From Bugula neritina (Eukaryota; Bryozoa; Gymnolaemata; Cheilostomatida; Bugulidae), in the NCBI GenBank assembly GCA_964035545.1, contig OZ037767.1, positions 13,573,301-13,637,300 of the forward strand: a stretch of DNA of 64,000 nucleotides, in the 5' to 3' direction. The notes under the pieces were generated by a model. It was not told the DNA's origin, searched no databases, and saw nothing but the letters and a program-made list of their open reading frames with translations. Both the position numbers and the translations under genes were made by a program. Of this stretch, positions 22,115 to 35,900 are shown one piece after another (the first letter of the stretch is position 1; every line of letters begins with the position of its first letter).

Positions 22115-25100
22115 TCCTAAGTATAGCAAACTTTATTGTAACTTAGTGTCACTCAACTAAAATAACAAACGAGACAAAAACAATAAAACTTAATGATTAA
22201 CTTAATTTTATCATCAAAAGATGAAACTTAATATAAAATTGAATATGTTTGAGGAAGAAAATCATTATATTACAATAATTATAAAGACCGTTATCAATTC
22301 ATCCTGTTTTAAGTTCATATTTATTGAGTAATTGATAATGATTGATTGTGATTATTACTACCACAAACAGAATCACTTCATCAAGAGACTCTCACTCTAC
22401 AGAGTGCAGACTTCACTTTCTACAATTACTGACAATCAATATGAATATCATGGAGGTAGGTGTAGCAACTGTGATTTAAAAAAAAGAAGTTATAAAACAA
22501 GTTTTTTTTTTAACTTTTCAGGTTTACCTTTAGGTTGGGTAGTTAGGCTACGATTGAACTTTAACTTGAGTCTTAAACTTCAAGTTGAAGCTTACAAAAC
22601 GAAAATGAAAAGCTAAACTTAAACTCAAACTAAAAATAAAACTTAAACTTAAACTTAAAGTAAAAGCAAAGAAACTTAAATTTTCTATGCAGAGAAAGCT
22701 TGCCCGTTAATTTAAAAATCAAAATATTCAATTTCCAACAAAATACCAATGTCATAATCACAATGATACCTGACATGTAAATTATACATAATTATAATAA
22801 TATTAATAATGAAATTTTAAAGTTATAGTTTGAACTAGAATTCTGAATTCAACACTCCACAATAAAGGAATAAGCGTAAAAACGTAAATACTACAACAGC
22901 TAAGACATTATAACCCAAATTTTTCCAACATCTAGCAACCAAAAGATTACGTTGAACTTAATAATAAACTTCGATAGTGAATTCGCTTAGTGAACTTCAT
23001 CATTAATAGAAAACTGAAACTTAGGCTTAGAATCAAGGACATAAAAAATCGCTAAAAACAGCAAAATATTGGGAGTCATTGCGTGCAGTGTTTGCTTAGA
23101 CATCGCTGTGCTACCTCCAAACTTCCAACTCCGAACTTGGTACCCTCGAACCACTGCACCCAGTGACCAGGAGCTTTGTGCTGCGTCGAGCAATTTCCGA
23201 CGGCATGCGCTTCTACTTTTTCGTTTAATTGATTATTTATTTATCATTTATTCATTATGATATTTCATTATCATATCTGATATTTGTTCGTTTATTTATT
23301 ATTTTGTTATTATTTTTTATTTTTAAATGAATTTATGAAGTAAAAAATAAATAAGAAGTTGGCTTTTTAAGTTTTAGGCAAGTGTCAATTAATATTAAAT
23401 ATTAAATTAAAATTAAATTAATAATTTTATTATAAAATCTGATAGTGATAGTGATACTCATATTGAGTCTGATAGTGATACTCAAACTCATACTGATAGT
23501 GATAGTTATACTAATACTGATAGTGATACTCATAGTTATAGTGATAGTGATATTTATAATTCATATGATATTGATATTCATGAATCGTATTGATATTGAT
23601 ATTGAATTTGATATCATTATCATTATGATTATTTATAATGATATTCACATATTCATATTGTGATATTCCTTATGACTTATCCCTATCGAGCTATCAGTAT
23701 CACTATCAGTGTCACTGTCAGTATGTGTATAACTATCAATATCACTATCACTATGACATTGACTGATTGAGGTTGACTATGGATATCCATATAGTATACC
23801 TATTCACTTTCAATATAGCCATAACTATAAGTACTCATGTTCAATATTTATATTGTTCACTTGAAGTTATTGTTAAACTTTAAGTTAACTTAAAATTAAT
23901 CAGGTGTATGGATCGAAATACTGATACTCAAGGCTAAGCTTACTAGAAGTGATCATCACACTTGACTGCCCTAGAGGAAGGAAGGGGTTTGCTGCATTTG
24001 GGTAATATGTTGGACAGTCATTAGTAAATAGTCATACAGTTAGTATTGGTTGGGTTGTATTGACTGAACAGGACATAATCCTGTCTATGTGGGGATCTCT
24101 GAGTTATTGCTTTGATTGTGACAAATTTTCAGATCCTGGATAGTTTTATGTTCACTGAGGTTTATTTCCAACTGAATAAAAACCACACTGGTATGTGTGC
24201 GTATTATAAGTGACAAAAGACCAATAACATTAAATACATGGGTGGAGCCAAGATGTAACAGATAGACCTTGAAAAAACTTTTCAGTTACTTGGTCCTGTT
24301 AGCACCCACTGATCGCAGCTGTCCCCTGGCTTGGGCGCAAGTCTGTATAGTGCTATAGTTGGTTTGTTCAGCAGGTCATCATAGAGAGCTGAGAGCCAGA
24401 TGTTCTTCTTTTGCCAGAATCTTTATAAGGAGATTAACATTTAATACGTCTGGTTCTCCTTTGTTTAAGGGACTGTAGGCAGAGTTTCTTCACGGCACTT
24501 TCATCATCTTCACAGCCTTTAATATTAGCTATGAATCAGACTGCATCCACTTGTATCTTTTCTAAGCCAGAAATATCCTTCTTGCAGGTCCCAAGCTGCA
24601 CCTGCATATTCAAGGTGTGGTAGACACAAGGCTTTGTATGCAATCAATAATGCTCATTCGGGAGCCCAGTAGAGAGCTCTTCTAATCATGCCCAATTATC
24701 TTCTAGCATTTAGTATTTTATTTGATATATGTTTGTTGAACCTGCAATCTGATTGCAGTGTGACACTTCCTTACACATTACCTCAGTCATCAGTCTTGGC
24801 TCATAGAGATGGTCATATTCATTGGCATTGCTAACTCTCACTCTGTCTGTAAACCTAAGGCTAATAACTATGAGTAATGACTAATCACTAATGAGTAATC
24901 AGTAAATGTAAATTAAAATTGTAATGATTATGATAATTTTCAGTCTTAGATTTTTTTATAATTTCATTTCATTTCTATAAGTATAATAGAATGATCTATT
25001 AATATTAGTATTAGTGAATTACTATAACTATTGGTATTAGACTTAGTGCTAATATTACACTCCAGTTCTAGACTCCCAGTGACACTAGACTTAGACTATC

Positions 25101-25574
25101 AATAGTCTTAGATTGAGAGTAAGAGTGAGAATTAAAATAAGAGACAGGTGAACTGATCATTATCATGAGGATCAAAATGCCAATTCATTTTCAATTCATA
25201 ATATTATATAATTAATTGACTTACAGTTACACTTTAAAGTAGAGGTAGTCAGTTACTCTTAGTGTTACACTTACAGTTACAGCTATGCTATTCCAGTAAT
25301 TGTTACTTTAACTTGAAATTAGAGTTAAGACTCTTATACTTTATACTTTGAGTTATAGCTTGGAATACTAATAACTAGTGCGTAATTTGGAATAAATAGT
25401 TGTTACTCGTACTTATAGTAGTAGCAGTAGTTGCAATTTACAATATATTTTCTATGTGACTTCATGTTATTGTTCTTTATTGCAGACTCCATTTTTTTAA
25501 ATTAAACACAAATTGATTATAATGAACATGCACATGTTCCGTAGAGCAGTAGTCAGTAGCTGGTAAAAAGTACC
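22115..25574. other. Intergenic region between divergent TAF6L and URB2
   Basis: This 3.4-kb spacer must contain both promoters. It holds degenerate CTTAAACTT-type tandem sequence at about 22555-22680, GATAGTGATACTCATA-type repeats at about 23440-23760, and a non-LTR fragment (listed separately). No exon is supported. URB2 starts only about 40 bp downstream of a tract containing GTAGAGCAGTAGTCAGTAGC; no clear TATA box was recognised. Confidence 0.5.
24250..24850 (-). pseudogene. Dead non-LTR retrotransposon reverse-transcriptase fragment
   Basis: One minus-strand frame reads through the typical C-terminal reverse-transcriptase segment of jockey/CR1-like elements: FNKHISNKILNARR, stop, LGMIRRALYWAPE, stop, LLIAYKALCLPHLEYAGAAW followed by D (about 24755-24585). 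This matches the family pattern of an LG-x-I-R-R helix followed by a PHLEYA-x-x-W-D motif. Two in-frame stops and loss of frame afterwards show it is dead. It lies between TAF6L and URB2. Confidence 0.75.
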
Positions 25575-28500
25575 ATGAGTGGAGTATCTGCACTGAGAGA
25601 CCGAACTCTCTCTTGGAGTGTTCGGCTGGAGAAAGCCAATCAGATGCTTACAAACTCAGCTGCTCTTCCCTATATACCCAGAAGAGAACAGGTTCTTATA
25701 GACTGGCTGCTCTTTGCTATACACTCCAGCTCATCCAAAAGGTACTGACAGTAACGTGGGTGGTCGAATATGTGTATGTATGTATGTCAGATTTGGCTTT
25801 CCAAAATATTGATTTTGCATTTACGTTATTTTGGAATAAATAGACCTGGTATCAGCTGATGCAAAATTATTTTGTGATAGACCGTAAAAATTAAACTCCT
25901 GCATTGAAAATTTTATTGAGAAAGTAGAAATTTTTACAATCTGATTGCTTGAGTATAAATTCTTTGATTTTCTAGTTATATAGTACTTTTGTATAATGGA
26001 ACTGCTTCAGAGTTTTAAAATCTGCTTAGCATAGAAATATGTTTACCACAAAACTGAATACTGTGATATGGAATGGTATAAAATATTCCAAGAAAAAATT
26101 TATAATGTGTAAATTATATCTTAAAAGTTGTTGTTCTCATTAAAAATAATGTGTTTAAATAACTTTTTCATGAAACTTTTAGTAAAATTTGTATTTGCCT
26201 ACATGTTTTTTTTACGATCATAGTGTTGGCGAAGTATGGACGACACAGGAAACTCGTTCTGCTTGGATTTTATTGGCTAATATATTTGATGGAGGTGAAA
26301 TTAGAAGACTCTCAGAGGCTGGTGAAAGCATTTTGATTCCCCTGCGTTTCTATGATGCAAGTATTACTGCTGATTGTATGTTTTGCCATCTCTAGTTTAT
26401 TGTCAAGCAAACTACATGAGTTTGAAATTGATTACGAGGGGTTTGACTACGCTCAGAAGTTTAATGGCGCTGCAGCTAGTTAATAGTGGAAGCTATGGAT
26501 GGTTGACAGTCGGTAAAAATAGTTTTTGTCAACTCGATGGAATTTTGTAGGTGTTTAGCTATTTTGGGTTCAATGTATAATATTTGGCATAAACTGTTTA
26601 AGATCAGCAATGCCCATCCCCAGCACGAATTAAAAAAGTGTAGTCGCTATGCTGGAGCTGAACTCCCTGATGGCTTGCCGCGGCTGCTGATGGTGGAGTG
26701 TGTATAAATCTGGTTGGATAATGTAAGGTGCTATTAGATTGAGATTAGTAAAATGGTAGCAGGAGTTGAATGTGTGTAGTCACTGTAGTGTAATGAAAGT
26801 AATGGAAGAGCTAAGCAGTGATGGGGGTAGTGTTTAACTTCTTATTGTATTTGCACTAATCACCTGTGTCCACCTGCAGGATATAATGACAGCTCTGACA
26901 GGCAGTGACATTGACACAAGCCGACAAGTGCTCTCTTGTCTCAAGTCTCTCTCCACTCTGCCATGTTTCAAAACCTTTTCTTACCTGTCTATTGAGACTC
27001 TGGTGAAGTTAGTCAGTTCCTGCTGCCACTTTGCGGAGAAATCCGACGCGCTGACTCAACTCTACACCAACTACATTTGCTGTGACGAAGGTGATGCTGA
27101 CAAACGCTGCCAAAGTACTTCCTGTGCTGCGGCGCTGCTGCTCTCTACTTGTGTCACGGTGCTCTTGGAAAGGATAAGTCAGCAGGCTAAAGGAAGATCT
27201 TTGTCTTTGCCGGTAAGTTTCATCATATTTTTGTGCCTCTTTGAGAAGTTTACTGCTCTCTGGTGGTTTTATACCTTTACAGAACTTTATACTTGCTAGA
27301 CATGGTACATGATGAAGAAAATGGAATATTTGAGTTCAGGAGAGAAAATTCTGTTTCACACGATATCAAATTGCATTTTACTAATACCCTTTTGGACGGT
27401 TTTTTCCTACACGTATAATAAAATATGTTTGTTACAGTCTAGAACCACTGCAGTGTCTAAGCATGTATTGTTCAAGATTTTCAATGATACAAAAAATGCT
27501 AGTACATCTTCAGGCAATGACTGTACTTGTAGTTGTCCCACTCTAATAAATAGTTGCATATACTAGTAGTTGGGGGTGTGTCACTTTGTAACTGTACAAG
27601 GCTAAGGAAAGCTAAGGCTAAGTTTTTCTCCACCCAGCATGTTAAGTTATTGATAGAAACTACATTTATCCTGGTCACCTACAGTGGGAGAGCAGAACTG
27701 TGCAGGCTATAACCAAATGCATACAAGCTTTAAAACTGGAAACACAACTCCTTAAAAATAAAACTGTAAACAGCAGAAAGTTTAAGCACTGGTATCTGTG
27801 AATGTGTATTTATTGAGGATATGTCATGGGATTTTATCTCTATTCAATGACATAGATTCTGCTGAAAATTGCCAAGAGCCTTCTAGGTTCTCACGTCCTT
27901 GCTAACCCAGTGTTTACTAACCTGAGTGAAAATAGGTCAAGTCCTGTGGGCAGCTTATTGGCTAAAACTACGCTCGACCTGCTAGTCAACAAGTGAGTTA
28001 TATTATACAGTATATTGTATAGTATATCATACAGTATATCATATAGTATATCATACAGTATATCGTATAGTATATCGTACAGTATATCGTACAGTATATC
28101 GTACAGTATATCGTACAGTATATCGTACAGTATATCGTACAGTATATCGTATAGTATATCATACAGTATATCATACAGTATATCATATAGTATATCATAC
28201 AGTATATCATATAGTATATCATATAGTATATCATACTTTATATGTTATAATGTGTTCCACAGATCTACTGTAAAGCATTTCGACAAGTATGTAAAGATAA
28301 AATCTGCTGGAACTCCCAAGTGCAACGGAAAGAGGAAATCTGCAGATGACTCAACACCTGCCGCTAAGAGGGGTTCTGCAGCCACCACACATCATGTGAC
28401 TAAGGAAAAGTCTGGAGACAACAATACTGTGGAACATCTCAACTTTGTTGGAGTTATATTCTCTGTGTTAGAGGCCGGAATTAAAGATACTGACGTAAGT

Positions 28501-31500
28501 AAGCTAATTACAGCATGTCCACTTTACCTGCATGCACAGTGCAGGTGAGGTGTGCTTTTTGATATAAACAATGTAAATTTCAATAAAAATCTTTTCTCAA
28601 CCAATAGATAATTTCAATCTTGTTTATCGTTATAAAATTAAAGTCTGCGTCACATTTATAAACCATGTATATTTCTGGAGTAATCTTCTCTTGGCTGATA
28701 TAATTTGACTTGGATAGTTGTTTTCATGTGAGAATCATATTAAAAAAGTGTATGTTGATTTAGTTAGTTTGTGGTTCCATAGTTTAGCTTTGCTACAGCT
28801 GAGAGGGGAGTTGTAGCTACGCCCTCTCTCTCTTTCCTATTGCTGGTTCAGCATGCGTGCTCATATGTTCTCAACTGGGTAGTATATAACACGGTGTAGA
28901 CTGTATATTACAGCCAGACACGGTGAACGCATACATTGATGTGATGGCTGACCTGTTGGAAAAGTTCTTGATCTCCAGGTAAGCTTGTTACTAATTTTAG
29001 TTCGTGTCTGTGTATTGTGTAGCCAATAGTCTTGTGGTAACAGAATTCTCTGGAGATTATAGTTCAGATCCAACACCTCTTAGCTGGTTACACTGTTACA
29101 TTCTTTCTCAGCTACAGTTATTCTATTTTTATGTTTTCTCAGTCTTAAACCTTCAGTAAAGCCAGTTTAATTATGGTGCTGATATAAGAATTTGGGAAAG
29201 TATAAGAGAAAAATATTTACATTAAATATGTATATGATATAGACTCCAACGGTATTGAACTATCACAGGTTCATCTGCTTCTATTCGTGTCTTCTGCTGC
29301 TGTGTCGTCTGCTGCTGTGTCGTCTGCTGTGCTGATATTGCTTTCTATATTTCTCTCTCTCTCAGCTCTGCTGTACAAGGCTCACGCCAAGCAACTGGTG
29401 TCAACAGATTTGGGCTCTTCTACTTTCTGGTAAACCTGGCGGAGAGCATGGAAGTTGTAAAAGTTGTGTCAGCTTGGTCACGACTCCTGAAACTGGCAGG
29501 TGAGTTGTTAGCACTTGTCGGGGAAATGAAGTCGTCATCTCTGGCTATAGAACATTGTGTTTTGTTATGCTTATTAAAAATAAAATGCAAAAAATGGTGA
29601 AAGCTAGACAACTTGTTGCAAGGGTAATGCATGGCAGCAATTTGTGAAGAGATCTTGAGACGATGCCGATCAAACCTCATTACATCACTTTTCTTGGAAA
29701 GGATCAGTAGTGAAGCAGATTGTTGCATGTTTCCAACTGAAGGCAACTTACTAACCTTTTTTGTGTGTTCTAGTCAGTCATGAAGTTCACAACCCCACGA
29801 GTGATACGAGTGTCAAGGAGTGTGCGTCTCTCAACAGAATGCTCTCTCTGCTACTCACTGAGTACACTATCTCACAGTACGTATACTCTCTCTCTCACTG
29901 AGTACACTAGCCCACAGTACGTATACTTACTCTCTCACTGAGTACATTAGTCCACAGTACGTATACTCTCTCTCACTGAGTACACTAGTCCACAGTACGT
30001 ATACTCTCTCTCTCTCTCTCTCACTGAGTACACTAGTCCACAGTACGTATACTCTCTCTCTCACTGAGTACACTAGTCCACAGTACGTATACTCTCTCTC
30101 TCACTGAGTACACTAGTCCACAGTACGTATACTTACTCTCGCTCTCTCCCTCATTCAGGTGCTGTTTGCGCTTGTGTAACTACTTTAGGCTATTCTAAAC
30201 TGGGACACCCTTCTCAGGGTGAGTGTATGGGTACTTGGCATTCTGTGTAATTTAAAATTCTGTATTCTGTGATATGGTGTTATTGTATTACAGTAATAGG
30301 GTATTGCAGTAATATGATACTGTATTATGATATTGTTGTATTTATGTTTTGTTCTGGATATTCCTTAATAATCACTTGTCACATTTGATCAACTAGAAGC
30401 TTTTACTTTAAATACAGAGATTAGTTGTTGTTGTTCCTTATGCTCGTGTAGCCTGAAATCCTATAAATATTACCTCCAGTGATGGTGCCGGTGATGATGA
30501 GTGCCTTCTCTACCTGTTGAACTGTAACCATAGATGTGTGGATCGGCAGCTGAAAAGAGTTTTGGATGCTGTCTGGCAGTCTCAACATTCCCACGTGAGT
30601 TTATTGCAATTATGTGGTTTATAATGGTCACAATATGTTCACTGTATGTACTTGTTACTAGTGATGAATTCGTAATTAGTATTAGAATTAATTGGTTATA
30701 TAGATGGCTGAAAGTTCAAAGGTCACACTCACAGTTCAAAGGTTACACTCACAGTTCATAAGTGATACACCGGCTTTCCATGTACCGATCTCAGATCGAT
30801 CTTAGCGAGATCGATCCACGGAAAGGCGTCAAAGATCGATCTCAGTCGTTCTAAGCTGGTCAGTCTGTAGAGCTCGAACTCTGATCGATCTCAAAGCAAT
30901 AAGACCATGGAAAGACGAAAGATCGATCTGAGAAGTGGAAAAATGACTGCTCGCTACAATGTTGTCTGCTAATAAAAATGATAACTTATTGTTAATTACT
31001 AAGCCAAGTACTTAATAATTAAGATAGCCACCTTTTCAGGTGGCAAAACTTTGACTTTCAGTACAATCATTAAGAAAACTCAATTATATGCAGTAGAAGG
31101 TAAAAAATGGGAGAATTTAAATTGAATTTAAATGACTATTAAAACTTAGTTTTATTAGCTATTTTCTTTGTAATTTTAAGCTTAACAGTCCTGTAAGTGT
31201 ATTAATAATCTGCAAGACAGCCATTAATTTTATATAAGCTTTCAAGCTAAAAAAATAAAATTAATTATTTTAAATTGGCCAAATTACCATACACTGAAAG
31301 CTTTGCTGCGTATAGTTTATAGCTGGGATTAAATTTTAGACTACGGCCATCTTGTTTTCAACAGTAGTAGCTTTAATCACTCAAAAAGGTGAACAAATTA
31401 TACTTTTAAAGTATCCTTCACTTAAGAGGAGGCAACTTCGCGAGATCGATCTGACACTCTCATGGAAAAACGATCGATCTGAGCACATTTCTGAGATCGA

Positions 31501-32871
31501 TCTGAGATCGGTACATGGAAAGCCCGTGATACACATACACATAGATCAATGTTCCCATTCTATTTACTGTGTAATAACAAAGACTCCATGAAGAGCTGGA
31601 ATAGAAATTACAAACAAAATTGAAAGTATGAATACTGTAATATTTGTAAACTGGTAAAGTCTGTGTATTTTCACCGTGCATTTCCTCCTATATATTCAGA
31701 AGAGCCCTTTACTATCCTCTCTGCTGGAGACATACCATAAGATGAGACAACTCCCAAAGCTCATTGGAATAATGGCAGACAGTGTGCTCTCCTTTCCTCA
31801 GCCTTGTCATCTCGCAAATGGGGCCTTAGACAGGTATCAATCTGAACTATTTAAATGTTTGTAAAGTCATTTATATTTTCTAGTGCTTACAAGCATCAAA
31901 AAGTGCTTTGGTCTGATTGTCTGGAAACTTTAGGTGTATTTATTTGAGAGTTATGCACTCTGTGCAAAGATGCCCATACTATAAATAAGATTGTTTGGTA
32001 AGGTACTAGCACATACATAGTACTACACTGATACCTACTATGATGGCTGGCTCTGGCCTATCACTGCTTCAGAAGGTAAAACTGTAGATAATCGACTGAA
32101 TATCAAGTTCTCCTCTGTCACCCAAAAATGTTGTGCTTCAAAAGCACATGAAATAAAGCTTTTCGTTATAGTTTTGAATTTAGTGGCAGTCAGTTTGTCA
32201 TCAACTTTCGTAGATACTGTGCATGTTGCAGTGTTCCTGTAGTATTACTTCTCTGTAGTTTGAGGGAGGTCATATCCACCAGCCCTGTCACGGTGTGCCT
32301 TGAGATCTGGCAGAGTCTATACACTAAGATATGTGAGAGTATGGACAGTGCTACTGTCACGCAGTGTCTGGTGTTATGTGACTTCCTCTCCGGTATCATG
32401 TCTCACATGAAAGTCTACGATTCCACTGTCCCTCTCAACTCTAAGCGCAAGGTATTTGGCTTGTCTTGGCATTTTTTGTCTACCCCTTGCAAGTTTACTC
32501 TTATACTACATATAGTATTTTACAAGTTCCGGTTCTAATTCAGCATACTTTTAAAATTTTCTCGCTGTTTCTAATAAGTTTTCGCTCTATAATCTATTTC
32601 TACTGGGATTTTGTAAGATTTGCAGTTTTCTATAAGATTTTACAGGACTCCGTTGCTATTGAGTTCACATGATTCCTTCGTAGACTGAGTTCTACAAACA
32701 GCTCTGCCCGTCTTTTAATGACTGACTCACCTCCAACTTATATTATGTTTCAGCTCATCACCCAGCTGTTGGCCATGCAGACGTATCTGTCAGCTTGTTT
32801 GACTTCCTGGGAGTCTTCTGTGAGTAGAGTCTGAATAGTAGTAGCAGCAGCAGTAGTAGTAGTAGTAGTAC

Positions 32872-32936
<65 letters not shown>

Positions 32937-35900
32937 CTAGTAGTTGTAGTAGCTGTAGTACTACTAGCAGTAGTAGTAGTAGTAGCAGAAGATTGGAAGT
33001 GATAGTAGTGGTTCAAGAATTTGATTAGTCGTAGGAGATTAATTCTAGCATTGATAGTATTATTACTAGTTGCTAGTCTACTGTAGTGCTGGCAGTACTA
33101 GTGATACAGTATTGTGTTCTAAAGGTGGTGAGTGAAAGACACTGTTTGCTAGCCACTCTAGTCGACTCTTGTGTTGCCATGGCGATAGTCCTGTACCGAT
33201 ACGTCACAACTGAGCAGGTGGAAGAGGACTACCTCCGACCCGCTATTCTCCTAGTAGACAAGACTATTGAGTGTAGTCCGAGTGTAGAGTCGCACCAACT
33301 GCTGACTAAGTACATCCAGGTATTTTATTTACTTCCTGTGTAGAAGTGATGCAGTTTTCGCACGTTTGGTATAAACAAGCTGGTGTCATTATGTTGAATT
33401 TGTAGGTGAAGTTGAATTCACACAGAATCGCTCTACAGGAGTTATTGTCTGACAATGTGGAGTTTAAACAGACCCTCCCCTCTCTCTCTGCTATCCTTGA
33501 CATTTGGAACTCGGTCTCCACCTCGTCTGCTTATAGGAACGCAGCATTTTCCTCGGTGAGTAGCGACTTTCCCAAAAGCCAAGGCAAACACTTGAAACCA
33601 CCTAACGTGATTTTAAATAGTTTTAAGTGGTTTTAAAACCACTTAAATGTCAATGATAGTATTTTGTGCTAATTTAGCTTTTGTGTATGACCTTCAGCTG
33701 TTAGATATCAAGTCGGACAACGCTGCCACCCTCCTCTTCTCTCACGTGACCACCAGCTCACTGGTCATTCAACTTTCGCTCTCACCGAGTCACATGACTG
33801 ACTTTGTGAAGCTTCTATTGGATGCCACGCTGTTCTCCGAGAAGCCCTTCTTCCTGTAAGTTTTTATGGCAAAGGATTTTTTTCTACCTTTTTGACAGTT
33901 GATCGTTAAGTTATTTCATAATTTTAATCCATCTTAGATATATAATAGTGCAGTGGGTGTGGCTACAGTAGGATAGACTACTGTTTGTTGCTGTTACTAT
34001 GGTTACTGTGATTCACTCAGTTATGGGTCTACAGTCACTGTGTTGGTTAATATTGTCCGTTGTGCTGCAGGGAGAAGGTAACTCCTTTCTTTAGCTCCTG
34101 GAAGTTCACAGAGTTGCCTGTATTGTTTCACGAGAGTCTCGTAGTGGAGACAACTACCAGATTATCTAGTATTCTCAGTCTACAGCAGCCCGGCAGGTAT
34201 TTGCTAAGAGTTACTCTACACTCTGTAGTGTTGAGTTTACCCAGCAGCCCGTGTGGTGTAATTGGTTAGAGCGCTTGCTTGCAAGCCGTAGGTCTGTGGT
34301 TCGAATCTCGGTGGGGGCAATTATTTTACACACACAAATTTAGTGTTTTATGTTCTGTAATATATTTACTGCATAGTAGTTCTCATGTTGAATATATTAC
34401 AAATGTTTACTTGTTGGGATGCATTTGCATACTAAGTCCCAAATATCGTATACCTACTGTTGTATTGGCGTAATGTGGAATGAGTTATTAGATGTGCTCT
34501 ACTGTCTAGTAGAGTGTCTATATAATATATTTCTGCACACATAATCAGTGTGTCCAGTTTTTTCCATTATGCTGCCTGTGTGTTATGAAAGTGGGCGTGG
34601 CATTAAAGCTGCCACAAGACCTCTCTAGAGCTTGGATAGAGTTCCTTGTGAATGTATCTGTTGACAGCAGAAAGAAAGAAAAGAAGGGAAAAGCAAAGGC
34701 TAAGGATATTTCCCCCAGTCCACCCTTGCTTGAATACTTTGCCTGTCTTGGAGATTGTGTTAAACCCGGAGAGACAAAGACTGAAACTATCAGTCTAAAT
34801 TTGCAGAGGTGATGTTTCGTCAGTCTACTACTGTTATTTTTATACACTTTGTCAGTTGTGAGTAGCTAGCATTCTTCATTATCAACTGACACCTTCTCTT
34901 AGAAAATCTTTCATCAGGTTACCTGGAGACTAATAGGGCACTGTTGGAGTTGTCTATACATTATGCTTTTTACTTAGGCTCTATGAGAAAACTGCTGGAA
35001 TACTGTTGGAGTTGTCATCCCATCCCTCAACTCAGCAAGTAGATGCAATTGTCAGATGTGTGCGTGTGTTGGAGAGTGTAGCTACGAGTAGAAACATTTG
35101 GAGCACTTCTGTAGCTTCTGTGTTTCCCTCTCTGTTTGCCGTGCTGCTCAACTGTCTGCACTCGGCGTTACTCCACCACAACACTGCAACCTGTGGTACT
35201 AATGACTGGGTAAGTGTTACATACGTACACTTTGTGAGCACTCTGGCTGGAACAGATTATCCTTGGAACTAGTGTGTTGTTACTAATCGCCTTACAATTG
35301 GGACTGTGTTGTGTCAAATGATTTCAAAACTATCCAGTAACAAATTCAATGAAACTCAGTCTAAAAAGAATGCTTTGAATGTGAATATTAAAAAAGTTTT
35401 GATTCTATAGCAAAACTTCTGGGATATCAATAACTAAGTAGAACTTATCATCGTGGTTGTTCCTAAGGGGTATGTTTATGTTTTAAGTTATTGGCAATGG
35501 ATAGGAATGTCATGTTTACTGCGATTGATTTTAGGAAAAGGAAACTTTTGTAAGTACAAAGATCTCTATACTGAAGTTGCTGGTCATGTCTATAAACAGT
35601 GACCTCTCCGCTCACTTTCTACAGTGTGTTGGTCTGGAGAACATATTTACTTTCATAGCCTCAGTCTCACCTATTGAGGTGAGTATCATTGTGGGGACAA
35701 CCACCTCTTCCCCTTCTTTTCTCTTACTGATGTATAACTCTCAGTCTATGTATGTCTGTAACTACAGTTGATATTGTGTAGGGGTTCAGTGAAGATGTAC
35801 TGTTGGAGAGCTTGGCTCAGGCAGTCAACAGAGGGGGTGACGACATTGTGAATTCAGCTGTTCATTTCCTCTCCAAGGTTTGGCTTTTGCTTGTAACATA

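Noticed and set aside
26624-26701. A candidate URB2 exon reading CSRYAGAELPDGLPRLLMVE
   Set aside because: It has plausible borders but enters in phase 0 while exon 2 ends in phase 1; an acceptor at 26893 fits phase without it. Left out pending RNA data.
28015-28548. A 177-residue open frame combining a SISY repeat peptide with a conserved C-terminal half
   Set aside because: The first half is an intronic 12-bp repeat and the second half is the URB2 exon 28263-28494, preceded by a good acceptor; the fusion frame is accidental.
32750-33016. A polyThr mucin-like peptide on the minus strand
   Set aside because: It is the complement of an AGT microsatellite in a URB2 intron.
34248-34318. A functional tRNA gene
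   Set aside because: A and B boxes are present, but the anticodon arm is a palindrome without a 7-base loop, and flanks are shared with another copy at 63602-63696, as expected for a SINE.
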